From Pseudomonadota bacterium (GTDB lineage: Bacteria > Pseudomonadota > Alphaproteobacteria > Acetobacterales > Acetobacteraceae), in assembly GCA_021829055.1 (NCBI GenBank), contig JAJZCS010000093.1, forward strand, positions 1-7,491: a stretch of 7,491 bases of DNA, read 5' to 3'. Shown here piece by piece: positions 1 through 6,864 of the stretch. Both the position numbers and the translations under genes were made by a program. The first letter of the stretch is position 1; the number at the start of each line of letters is the position of its first letter. The notes beneath the pieces are model-generated. The model was not told where the DNA came from, did no database searches, and saw nothing but the letters and a program-made list of their open reading frames with translations.

Positions 1-676
1 CCCTCCAGCACGTTCAGGGCGGGGCGAACAGGGTGGTGGTGCCGTTTCCTCTTGTAGTCGTGCGTCATGGTGCCGCAGCGGCCTTTCTTCAGCGGCAGGC
101 CCGGCTGGGTGCGGTCGAGCGCCTGGATCTGGCTCTTCTCATCCACCGACAGCACGACGGCGTGCACGGGCGGATCGACATAGAGACCGACGCTATCGCG
201 GACCTTGGTAGCGAACAGAGGATCGTTCGACAGCTTGAACTGCCGCATCCGATGCGGTTGCAGGCCGTGGCCGCGCCAGATGCGTTGCACCGAGCTGACG
301 CTGATCCCGGCGGCCGCTGCCATTGCCGCACTAGTCCAGTGCGTGGTCTCGCCCGGCGGGTCGGTCAGCGTCAGCGCGATCACGCGGTCTGCCACCCGTG
401 CCCCCAGCGGCGGGATGCGCGAGGGGCGGGTCTTGTGTCGCGCACGCAGCAGGCCGTCCACCCCCCGCCGTCATGAAGCGCTCCTGCCAGCGCCAGACAC
501 AGGTCTTGGCCTTACCGGTCAGCCGCATGATCTCGCTCGTGCCGTGCCCGTCGGCCGAGAGCAGCACGATCCGCGCCCGCCACACATGCTTCTGCGGGCT
601 GTTCCGATCCACGACCACCGCGTCCAACACGACCGCGGTCGGTCGGACTGACGGCGATGGTGATACCTGCGCGCAT
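1..676 (-). pseudogene. IS630-family transposase, frameshifted and partial
   Basis: The protein would be a DDE transposase for cut-and-paste movement into TA sites. Reading from ATG at 676 gives MRAGITIAVSPTDR. One extra G near 636-641 then shifts the frame to VVLDAVVVDRNSPQKHVWRA and a helix-turn-helix segment (EIMRLTGKAKTCVWRWQERF). A second extra base in the C6 run at 461-466 shifts it again. After that the text is typical of the family: THWT, SSVQRIWRGHGLQPHRMRQF, and SVDEKSQIQALDRTQPGLP, where the Asp at 141-143 is the first catalytic residue. Near the left edge MTHDYKR is followed by a short out-of-frame stretch around 20-50 that returns to ALNVLE, apparently by compensating indels. The remaining catalytic residues are beyond the window. 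With two uncompensated frameshifts this copy is very unlikely to make transposase. Confidence 0.88.
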
Positions 677-738
677 CGCGCAGAATCGCACGACCAGATC
701 GGCGCGGGAATCCCCGAACGGACTCTTCCGTCAGGTGC
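1..738 (-). mobile_element. IS630-family element, 5' part, cut by left window edge
   Basis: This element is read leftward, so its left (transposase 5') end faces glcB. The terminus is placed at 738 because a TA dinucleotide, the known IS630 target, follows at 739-740. The terminal bases on the minus strand (GCACCTGACG) match 8 of 10 with the start of the other IS630 element at 5498 (CCAGCTGACG), which also abuts TA. Both ends carry a further subterminal GGGATTCCC, here at 706-714 on the minus strand. The rest of the transposase and the right end lie outside the window, so the second TA copy and the inverted repeat cannot be checked. The boundary is an inference; membership of the family is secure from the protein. 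Confidence 0.75.
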
Positions 739-760
739 TATCCACTAGCGTGGGCATCAT

Positions 761-767
761 AAAGGAG
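761..767 (+). promoter_or_regulatory. Shine-Dalgarno site deciding the glcB start
   Basis: AAAGGAG lies 6 nt before the ATG at 774. It fixes that ATG as the start, although the same frame is open back to an ATG at 657. The upstream stretch 657-738 is IS630 sequence, so the longer reading is an accident of the insertion. Confidence 0.9.
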
Positions 768-773
768 ATTCAT

Positions 774-2948
774 ATGTCACTTTCAGCCAATTATGTGTCG
801 ACCGGCGGTCTTTGGGTTCATTCATTACTGTATAATTTTATTACCAACGAGGCCATGCCTGGCACCGGCGTTCAGCCTGCATCGTTCTGGCTTGGCTTCT
901 CCGCCCTGATCACGCGCTATGGACCGGAAAATGCGGCACTCTTAGCAGAACGTGTACGCCTGCAGCAGTCAATTGACGACTGGCATCGACAGTGGCGAAG
1001 CGCACAAATTAACACAACCCAATATCACAAATTCCTGTACGATATTGGCTACGTCAAACAAGGTCCAGGGAAGGTTACAGTTGCGACATCCAACGTCGAC
1101 GAGGAAATTGCTAATGTTGCAGGACCACAGCTCGTGGTGCCGGGAACCAATGCACGCTATGCACTGAATGCAGTGAATGCGCGCTGGGGCAGCCTCTACA
1201 ATGCGCTCTATGGAAGTAATGTTATTCCTGAAACCGGTGGGTTGGAGAGAAGCGCTGGCTTCAATGCGCGACGAGGTCGTGTAGTGATTGCTCGTGGCAG
1301 ATCCTTTCTCGACGAGAATTTTCCTCTGGCAACCGGAAGCCATACAGAATCGCGTGGTTATCAGGTACAGAACGGTCACTTGGCTGTCAAAATTTTAAAC
1401 CGGACCGTCAGTTTGAAGGATGGATCGCAGTTCGTTGCGCTGCGAGGAAGCCCGGAGTACCCTGTCGCCGTGCTTTTGCGGAATAATAACTTGCACGTTG
1501 AAATTGGAATTGACGCTTTGAGTCCGATGGGTCGAATTGATAACGCAGGCATCGCAGATCTAATAATTGAAGCGGCAATTACTACGATTATCGATGGGGA
1601 AGATAGTGTTGCCGCGGTAGACGTTGAGGATAAAGTGCTACTCTTCCGAAACTGGCTAGGCTTGATGAAGGGAACTCTAACGGAGACTGTTGAAAAAAAT
1701 AGCCAGAAGTTTGTCCGCCGCTTGGCGGAAGATAGGCGTTACAATACCGTTGACGGCGGTGAGCTTGTACTTCATGGACGTGCGCTGATGCTGATCCGTA
1801 ATGTTGGGTCGCATCTCGATACGAATATTGTCCTTGATGTTAACGGTAACGCAGTACCGGAGACTATAGTTGATCTCGTTGTCGGCTCGGTTTGTGCGCT
1901 GCACGATCTTCGTCGTACGAGTGGATTGCGCAATTCCCGGGCCGGGTCCGTTTACGTCGTCAAGCCTAAGCTACATGGTGCTGAGGAAGTTTCTCATGCT
2001 GACGCACTGTTCTCCGCTACTGAAGATTTGCTTGGGATGGATCGATATACCCTGAAGATGGGAATCATGGATGAGGAACGCCGAACGTCGGTTAACCTCG
2101 CTGCCTGCATTGCGGCGGCCGAGAATCGGGTATTCTTCATAAATACGGGTTTTCTGGATCGGACTGGTGACGAAATCCATACGTCTATGGAAGCAGGCCC
2201 GATGATCCCCAAGAGTGATATGAGATCCGCTCTTTGGATGAATAGCTACGAGGATCGCAGCGTTGGGATCGGCATTGCCTGCGGCTTGCCGGGCCGTGGG
2301 CAGATCGGCAAGGGCATGTGGGCTGCACCTGATGCCATGGCCGAGATGTTGGAACAAAAAATCGCGCATCCGCGCGCTGGCGCCAGCACGGCGTGGGTGC
2401 CTTCACCTACGGCTGCTACTTTACATGCGCTACATTATCATGCCGTCGATGTTGTCGCTCGCCAGCAGGAACTGAGGTCGCGCCCTGTTTCGCCTTTAAA
2501 CGATCTACTTGCGATTCCGGTCGCCGACCCGCGAAATTGGACTGCCGACGATATCGAACGGGAACTGGAAACTAATGCCCAGAGCATTCTCGGCTATGTC
2601 GTTCGTTGGGTTGATCGCGGTATCGGTTGCTCAAAAGTACCAGACACGCACAACGTTGCGCTGATGGAGGATCGTGCGACTCTACGGATTTCCGCCCAGC
2701 ATATTGCCAATTGGCTTCTGCACGGCCTGGTTACGGCGGAGCAGGTCATGGGAACGCTCAAGCGCATGGCGATTATCGTCGATCGCCAAAACGAAATGGA
2801 CCGACATTACAAACCGATGGCTCCCGATTATGACGGGGTCGCCTTCAAGGCCGCGTGCGACTTGGTCTTCGAAGGTCGTACACAACCCAACGGCTATACA
2901 GAATTCATTCTTTATAGTCGACGCCGGGAGGCAAAGGCGGGCGCATGA
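774..2948 (+). CDS. glcB: Malate synthase G
   Basis: This cytosolic enzyme condenses glyoxylate with acetyl-CoA and water to give malate and CoA, in the glyoxylate bypass and glycolate use. The 724 residues match the usual length of the G isoform (about 720-740), and the isoform-G insertion domain is present. The N-terminal region has GPQLVVP and ARYALNAVNARWGSLY. The barrel carries EDSVAAVD (Glu276), the catalytic Arg342 in IRNVG, MGIMDEERRT with metal ligand Glu434, and FLDRTGDEIHTSMEAGPM with metal ligand Asp462. TAWVPSPTAATLHALHYH follows. The C-terminal domain has GCSKVPD (Cys619) and MEDRATLRIS with the catalytic base Asp633. Residue roles come from the E. coli and Mycobacterium tuberculosis enzymes. 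One oddity is that the loop after Arg342 reads SHLDTN where most family members have HLMTN. No isocitrate lyase gene is nearby. The gene converges on purA, and an IS630 end sits 33 bp before its start. Confidence 0.97.
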   Translation: MSLSANYVSTGGLWVHSLLYNFITNEAMPGTGVQPASFWLGFSALITRYGPENAALLAERVRLQQSIDDWHRQWRSAQINTTQYHKFLYDIGYVKQGPGKVTVATSNVDEEIANVAGPQLVVPGTNARYALNAVNARWGSLYNALYGSNVIPETGGLERSAGFNARRGRVVIARGRSFLDENFPLATGSHTESRGYQVQNGHLAVKILNRTVSLKDGSQFVALRGSPEYPVAVLLRNNNLHVEIGIDALSPMGRIDNAGIADLIIEAAITTIIDGEDSVAAVDVEDKVLLFRNWLGLMKGTLTETVEKNSQKFVRRLAEDRRYNTVDGGELVLHGRALMLIRNVGSHLDTNIVLDVNGNAVPETIVDLVVGSVCALHDLRRTSGLRNSRAGSVYVVKPKLHGAEEVSHADALFSATEDLLGMDRYTLKMGIMDEERRTSVNLAACIAAAENRVFFINTGFLDRTGDEIHTSMEAGPMIPKSDMRSALWMNSYEDRSVGIGIACGLPGRGQIGKGMWAAPDAMAEMLEQKIAHPRAGASTAWVPSPTAATLHALHYHAVDVVARQQELRSRPVSPLNDLLAIPVADPRNWTADDIERELETNAQSILGYVVRWVDRGIGCSKVPDTHNVALMEDRATLRISAQHIANWLLHGLVTAEQVMGTLKRMAIIVDRQNEMDRHYKPMAPDYDGVAFKAACDLVFEGRTQPNGYTEFILYSRRREAKAGA

Positions 2949-2955
2949 ATGTGGA

Positions 2956-2969
2956 TGATGGCCCCATCA
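2956..2969. terminator. Small hairpin between convergent glcB and purA
   Basis: TGATGG-CC-CCATCA is a perfect inverted repeat in the 24 bp gap between the two stop codons. It could fold with five or six base pairs on either transcript and so act in both directions. It is short and has no T-run on either side, so as an intrinsic terminator it is weak. It may be chance. Confidence 0.25.
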
Positions 2970-2972
2970 GCG

Positions 2973-4262
2973 TCAATCTGCGAAGGGGTCCTGCATCAGA
3001 ATCGTGTCATCGCGCTCCGGGCTGGTGGAGAGTAAAGTGACTGGGCATTCGACCAGTTCTTCAATGCGGCGGATATATTTGATTGCCTGTGCGGGCAGCT
3101 CAGCATAGGAGCGAGCACCTCGGGTCGAGCCGGCCCAGCCTTCGATTGTTTCATAAATCGGCCTTGCATTCGCCTGCATCTCGGTGCCTGGCGGCAGGTG
3201 CCTATAAGTTGAACCGTCAATGTCGTAACCCACACCGATCTTCAGATTGGCGACACCATCGAGTACATCCAGCTTTGTTAGAGCGAGACCCTCGATACCA
3301 CCCACTTTCACGGCTTGCCGCACAAGCGCAGCATCGAACCAGCCACAGCGCCGTGGCCGCCCGGTCACAGTACCGAATTCACGGCCGCGTTCGCCTAGCG
3401 TCCTTCCTGTTTCGTCATGTAGTTCGGTTGGAAATGGCCCGGCGCCGACTCTGGTGCAATATGCCTTCGCAATACCGAGCACTCGCCCGACAGCATTTGG
3501 GCCGATTCCAGCACCTGCTGCCACCTGTCCAGCTACAGTATTGGAAGACGTAACGTACGGGTACGTCCCATGATCAACATCGAGCATGACTGCTTGCGCG
3601 CCTTCGAACAGGATGCGCGCCCCAGCTCGTCGAGCGTTGGCTAGGCGTTCCCAGACCGGCTCGGCGAAGGGCAGAAGCTTGGGCGCTAGGTCCAGAAGGA
3701 GCATTCGTAAGGCAGTTTTATCGAAGGTCGGAGCGCCAAGCCCACGCAGCAGCGTGTTATGGTGAAGCAGGAATTCATCAAGACGCCAATCCAGGGTCTG
3801 CGGCTCAGCCAGATCGCACACGCGGATAGCCCGGCGTGCGACCTTGTCCTCGTATGCGGGTCCAATGCCTCGGCCAGTTGTGCCGATCCGGCGATCGCCA
3901 CGCGCATTCTCGCGTGCCGAATCGATGGCCGCGTGCACGGGCAGGATGAGCGGCGCATTGTCCGCGATGCGAAGCGTTTCTGGTGTGACGGCGAGACCCT
4001 GCGCGGCAACCCGGTCTATCTCCGCAAGCAAGGCGATCGGATCAATGACCACGCCATTGCCAATGATGCCGAGCTTGCCGCGGACCAGTCCTGACGGCAG
4101 TAGCGAAAGCTTATAGGTCTGATTGCCAACCACGAGGGTGTGTCCTGCGTTGTGCCCGCCCTGGAAGCGGACAACGATGTCGGCGCGCGAGGCCAGCCAG
4201 TCGACTACCTTTCCCTTACCTTCGTCGCCCCATTGCGCGCCGATGATGGTAACATTTGCCAT
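2973..4262 (-). CDS. purA: Adenylosuccinate synthetase
   Basis: This cytosolic enzyme joins IMP and aspartate with GTP hydrolysis to form adenylosuccinate, the committed step from IMP to AMP. The 429 residues are the normal bacterial length and the protein is collinear throughout. The N-terminal GTP-binding loop is [19 protein letters not shown] with catalytic Asp13 and Lys17. GGHNAGHT gives catalytic His41. [13 protein letters not shown] (about 128-140), [20 protein letters not shown] with SSN (219-241) and [13 protein letters not shown] (298-310) are the IMP- and GTP-site signatures. The start is ATG at 4262, with GAGGA ten bases upstream inside the end of hisZ. It lies 3 bp after the hisZ stop, so the two are probably translated from one mRNA, with likely translational coupling. 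Nothing looks damaged. Confidence 0.98.
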   Translation of the reverse strand: MANVTIIGAQWGDEGKGKVVDWLASRADIVVRFQGGHNAGHTLVVGNQTYKLSLLPSGLVRGKLGIIGNGVVIDPIALLAEIDRVAAQGLAVTPETLRIADNAPLILPVHAAIDSARENARGDRRIGTTGRGIGPAYEDKVARRAIRVCDLAEPQTLDWRLDEFLLHHNTLLRGLGAPTFDKTALRMLLLDLAPKLLPFAEPVWERLANARRAGARILFEGAQAVMLDVDHGTYPYVTSSNTVAGQVAAGAGIGPNAVGRVLGIAKAYCTRVGAGPFPTELHDETGRTLGERGREFGTVTGRPRRCGWFDAALVRQAVKVGGIEGLALTKLDVLDGVANLKIGVGYDIDGSTYRHLPPGTEMQANARPIYETIEGWAGSTRGARSYAELPAQAIKYIRRIEELVECPVTLLSTSPERDDTILMQDPFAD

Positions 4263-4265
4263 GGT

Positions 4266-5420
4266 CTAACATTCCTCGATTGCAATGGCGGCGCCATTGC
4301 GCCAGAGATGGGTGCAGCCGAGCCGCATAGCCTCGGCGCGCACATTGGTGGGATCGGAGAAACCTACAACCGTCGCAAACCCTTGTTGCCTTGCAGTTTT
4401 TGCCGCAGGTACAGGCGTCCCGGGAGGCAGATAAAGGCGGCGACGTGCCAATTGGCGTGGAGCAACCGCTCGAATTTGATCGGGATAAAGCGTAATCCCT
4501 GTCGCATCCTCACTTCCATCGCAACGGTAGCGACCTCCTCGGCCGAGTTCAGCTTGGCGTCCAGGTGCGAAAATCGTCACCGCTACACCAGTATGGTACA
4601 GATATCCCCTAAACTCGACAGGATCGACGGTCAGCCGAAGGTTTGGTAAGACAGCGTTTACGTGAGCGACAATCGTTTTAAGGCGTTGGACCATCGGTTG
4701 GACCAGAGCGGGTAGTGCAACTCTCTCTAATGCTTCGAGTGTGGCTGCGGCGGGGCCCGCTGCTTCTAGCATGGCACACAGTAGGTTAGCGGAGTTACCG
4801 GCTAGCTCCTGAACCGAAGCCGCATCCTTGCGATCGAGTGCGTGGCTTAGCTCGGTACGCGTCAGCGGATCAAAATTTGCTTCGGTGAGCAAAGCTGGCA
4901 CCAATGGCGGCATGGTAAGATCAACGCTGATCTTCGACACGCCAGCCGACTCCAAGGCCTCTGCCGCAACCACGATCGTCTCGGCATCGGCTTCGGCAGC
5001 ATCAATTCCAATCAGTTCGATGCCAGACTGGGTGACTTGCCGTTCTGGTGCAACCTGTACCCCACGCGCAAGCAGGCACTGGCCGGCATACGCAAGGCGC
5101 AACGGACGTGGAGCATCAGCCAGTCTTGTCGTCGCTATCCGTGCGATTTGCGGCGTGGTATCAGCGCGCAAGGCCATCATTCTCTGGGATTCGGGATCCA
5201 TCAGACGAAATGTTTGCTCGGCGACAGCGGTCCCTGCCCCGGAAAGGAGAGAGGCCTCGAACTCCAGCAACGGCGGTTTTACCCGTTCGTAGCCGTGCAG
5301 ATCGAAAACATGCATCATCGCTTCAATCAGATGCGCCTCGATTGCAGCATCAGGCGGTAGCAAATCATCGAAACCTGCTGGTAACAACGCCCGGTTCAGT
5401 CGGAAATCATCGGTCATCAT
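4266..5420 (-). CDS. hisZ: ATP phosphoribosyltransferase regulatory subunit
   Basis: HisZ is a catalytically dead paralogue of histidyl-tRNA synthetase. It assembles with the short form of HisG in the cytosol and is needed for activity and histidine feedback at the first step of histidine synthesis. The 384 residues match the family and lack the C-terminal anticodon-binding domain of true HisRS. Visible class II core signatures are LPAGFDDLLPPDA (about 13-25), the motif 2-like ALRADTTPQIARIATTRL (83-100), and the motif 3-like YHTGVAVTIFAPGRQAELGR followed by GGRY (275-298). The start is either ATG 5420 or the adjacent ATG 5417; AGGGAAGG at 5423-5430 serves both. No hisG is in the window, so it must lie elsewhere. 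The gene is followed 3 bp later by purA. A HisRS call is unlikely given the length and the missing anticodon-binding domain. Confidence 0.94.
   Translation of the reverse strand: MMTDDFRLNRALLPAGFDDLLPPDAAIEAHLIEAMMHVFDLHGYERVKPPLLEFEASLLSGAGTAVAEQTFRLMDPESQRMMALRADTTPQIARIATTRLADAPRPLRLAYAGQCLLARGVQVAPERQVTQSGIELIGIDAAEADAETIVVAAEALESAGVSKISVDLTMPPLVPALLTEANFDPLTRTELSHALDRKDAASVQELAGNSANLLCAMLEAAGPAAATLEALERVALPALVQPMVQRLKTIVAHVNAVLPNLRLTVDPVEFRGYLYHTGVAVTIFAPGRQAELGRGGRYRCDGSEDATGITLYPDQIRAVAPRQLARRRLYLPPGTPVPAAKTARQQGFATVVGFSDPTNVRAEAMRLGCTHLWRNGAAIAIEEC
4273..4277 (-). promoter_or_regulatory. purA Shine-Dalgarno embedded in hisZ
   Basis: GAGGA forms part of the Glu-Glu codons near the hisZ C-terminus and lies ten bases before the purA ATG at 4262. 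Ribosomes finishing hisZ would pass over it, which supports coupled translation. Confidence 0.6.
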
Positions 5421-5445
5421 GGCCTTCCCTGCGGTGTGCTAGTTC

Positions 5446-5473
5446 ATTATCATTGGTACTTCACGGGACCAAG
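5446..5473 (-). promoter_or_regulatory. Possible hisZ-purA promoter
   Basis: On the minus strand CTTGGT (5468-5473) is followed after 16 bases by GATAAT (5446-5451), a 5 of 6 match to the -10 consensus, about 25 bases before the hisZ ATG. The -35 match is poor. Only 76 bp separate hisZ from the inferred IS630 end at 5498, so any native promoter must lie here or inside the IS. Confidence 0.35.
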
Positions 5474-5497
5474 GTAGGCTGAGATTCAGCGTTAATA

Positions 5498-6156
5498 CCA
5501 GCTGACGCGGCGGCTGACTCACTGTGGGATTCCCAATTTTTTTATGTTGTGATTCGCTGACCTGTGCGCGATTCGGCGCGGGAGGTCACCATGGGTCAGC
5601 CGATCAACATTACCAACGTGGACTACTCAGCGATAGATTTGCGGTGCTTTGCGTCTCGGGAGAAGCGGGGCGAGGTTGTACGGCGGCTTTTGGTGCTGGC
5701 GATGATCTTGGAAGGCTGCTGGTGGACCGCGGCGGCAGAGATGAATGGGATGGACCGGCAGACGCTGCGCGATTGGGTGCATCGCTATAACGCCGAAGGC
5801 GGGGCGGGGTTGATGTCGCGGGTTGGTCCTGGTCCTGCGCCGCTGTTGAACGAAACGCAGATGGCGGAGTTGCTGGCGCTTGTGGTGGCAGCGCCGGACC
5901 CTGAAGTTGATCGGGTTGTGCGCTGGCGCTGTGCCGATTGGCGTGGACAGGTTGCGCGCCGGTTTTCGGTCGAGGTAACGGAGCGTACAATTGGCCGCTG
6001 GCTGCGCCAGTTGAAGCTGACGCGGTTGCAACCACGGCCCTTCCACTCCAAGAAAGACGCTGCGGCGCAGGAGGCTTTTAAAAAAACTTCCATAGCCTGA
6101 GCCTGGCTGCCTTGCCGGAGTGGGCGACCGATAGAGAGATCGAGATATGGTTTCAG
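5498..6156 (+). mobile_element. IS630-family element remnant, 5' part only
   Basis: The left end is placed at 5498, just after TA at 5496-5497. It begins CCAGCTGACG and carries GGGATTCCC at 5526-5534, matching features of the element that ends at 738. A 14-base block (GTTGTGATTCGCTG, 5546-5559) is repeated exactly at 7258-7271, at nearly the same distance from a homologous start codon. Recognisable transposase sequence stops at 6156, where the frame should continue into the first catalytic Asp. The 3' half and right end are missing, and IS110-like sequence follows. Confidence 0.7.
5591..6156 (+). pseudogene. IS630-family transposase, N-terminal fragment
   Basis: GGAGGT at 5581-5586 supports ATG 5591 rather than the GTG at 5564. 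The uninterrupted frame runs to a stop at 6098-6100 and gives about 169 residues. It has a helix-turn-helix region (VVRRLLVLAMILEG, then MDRQTLRDWVHRYNAEGGAG) and a second winged-helix part with RTIGRWLRQLKLTRLQPRPF. An A7 run at 6080-6086 then causes a frame change. In the -1 frame the family text resumes as NFHSLSLAALPEWATDREIE and IWFQ, ending at 6156. The expected DEARVGQQ catalytic block is absent, so no DDE residues remain. The protein can at most bind DNA. It belongs to a different IS630 subgroup from the copy at 1-676. Confidence 0.87.
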
Positions 6157-6208
6157 ATGCTCTGAGGGCGGGGGCGCCCGGTGTTTTGTGCATAATGGCA
6201 GGCATCCG

Positions 6209-6221
6209 CTCTCACTGAGAG
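6209..6221 (+). other. Hairpin beside the IS110-like start site
   Basis: CTCTC-ACT-GAGAG forms a perfect 5 bp stem whose 3' arm runs into the Shine-Dalgarno sequence (AGAGGAG, 6220-6226) of the following fragment. It could limit translation. It may also be part of the noncoding leader that IS110 elements use for their guide RNA, but only about 80 bp of leader remain here. Confidence 0.25.
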
Positions 6222-6235
6222 AGGAGTCTGTGGTC

Positions 6236-6340
6236 ATGTCGTTTAATAATACTGTCCATATTGCTATCGAACTCAGCGTCTTGTCTTGGCTTGTTGCCGT
6301 GCGGACGCCTGGTAGCGGGACGTCGCGTCTGCGTCGGCTC
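6236..6340 (+). pseudogene. IS110-like transposase, N-terminal fragment
   Basis: ATG 6236 has AGAGGAG nine bases upstream. The first 35 residues contain VHIAIELSVLSWLVAVRTPG and then SRLRRL. This matches, from memory, the N-terminus of an IS110 subgroup that begins AIELSxSSWLVA, where the Glu stands at the position of the first acidic residue of the RuvC-like site. After about 6340 the frame stays open to a stop at 6464-6466 but no longer resembles the family, and that tail overlaps the opposite-strand lipoprotein gene. About nine tenths of the transposase and all the Tnp20 serine domain are absent. The assignment rests on one short block, so it is moderate. Confidence 0.55.
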
Positions 6341-6446
6341 AACCGCATCCTCCAGAATTGTGGAAGAACCGTGATCCGCGCCAGGCTGGGCCGACCTCCA
6401 GGATCAAGATGGCCTCCGAGCAGTGAACCCGGCCTACACATCCTAA

Positions 6447-6647
6447 TCAAAATAGCTGTGCGTTGACGCGGAGCGCGGCCTGACAAGGGGGTGTGTTAGC
6501 TAGGGCGCCCCCGTTATTTTCACAGTGGATGACTTCGCGCATCAGTGCGCGCCGATGAGTGCGGTAATATCCAATATCTGGATTGCTTGCGCATCCAACG
6601 AGCAGCATACTGGTGAGCATAAGCAGGATCGCGTTGGATAATCTCAT
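6447..6647 (-). CDS. Small EexN/TrbK-like lipoprotein, orphan
   Basis: This gene encodes 66 residues. A short positive N-terminus and hydrophobic stretch (MRLSNAILLMLTSMLLVGC) end in a lipobox LVGC with Cys19, so the mature protein is probably a 48-residue lipoprotein. The mature part has YYRTHRRALMREVIHCENN and then GALANTPPCQAALRVNAQ. The spacing of Tyr, His, two Cys, TPxC and the closing NA resembles EexN-family and TrbK-like entry-exclusion lipoproteins, which block redundant conjugation at the recipient envelope. That match is by remembered pattern only. No trb or vir gene adjoins it. The Shine-Dalgarno is weak (AGGT, 8 bases before ATG). Its codon pattern and intact lipobox argue that it is real; it may be a relic left when flanking IS elements rearranged. 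Confidence 0.62.
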   Translation of the reverse strand: MRLSNAILLMLTSMLLVGCASNPDIGYYRTHRRALMREVIHCENNGGALANTPPCQAALRVNAQLF

Positions 6648-6864
6648 TGGATGGACCTATTAAGCGGCCTTTCATGGAGAGAAGGGAAAAACAAGCCATG
6701 CCAAGCCTATTTCTGAAACCTTTTCAAGGTGGTAATGGGTCATGTTTTTACTGGTTTTGTGCTCTCCCACAAGAATTCGTGTGCTCAGCGAGCGCATGTG
6801 CCCTGCATGTTGCCATCATCGAATTTTAGTTGGCAGCGGGCTTTTAGTGAAGTGGACGCTGCGG
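6648..6864. other. Intergenic stretch with nothing recognisable
   Basis: This stretch is upstream of the lipoprotein gene and ends at the IS3 remnant. It is more A+T-rich than its surroundings. Open frames here are short and lack ribosome sites or family-like text, including a 60-codon frame on the plus strand from 6647. Any promoter for the lipoprotein would have to be in it, but I found no convincing -35/-10 pair. Sequence matching a conjugation gene such as trbJ was looked for on the minus strand and not seen. Confidence 0.5.

Noticed and set aside
33..748. Several plus-strand open frames across the left 750 bp
   Set aside because: They are shadows of the minus-strand IS630 transposase, which accounts for the sequence across this stretch.
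657..773. Upstream extension of glcB to ATG 657, adding 39 residues
   Set aside because: The added part is IS630 sequence with no ribosome site. ATG 774 has AAAGGAG at 6 bases and gives the normal family length.
3083..5482. Long plus-strand frames opposite purA and hisZ
   Set aside because: They are antisense to two clearly recognised, intact genes and resemble nothing.
741..5495. Composite transposon carrying glcB, purA and hisZ
   Set aside because: The flanking IS630 elements are of different subgroups and both lack intact transposases, and the cargo is ordinary housekeeping. Only the shared tips are noted as a finding.
6341..6466. C-terminal half of the open frame that begins with the IS110-like fragment
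   Set aside because: It shows no family resemblance and overlaps the better supported lipoprotein gene on the other strand.
6670..6710. Sigma-54-like TGGCATGG element upstream of the lipoprotein gene
   Set aside because: The -24 half is fair but there is no TTGC at the right spacing for the -12 half.
6647..6829. 60-codon plus-strand frame after the lipoprotein start
   Set aside because: It has no ribosome site, odd composition and no recognisable family text.
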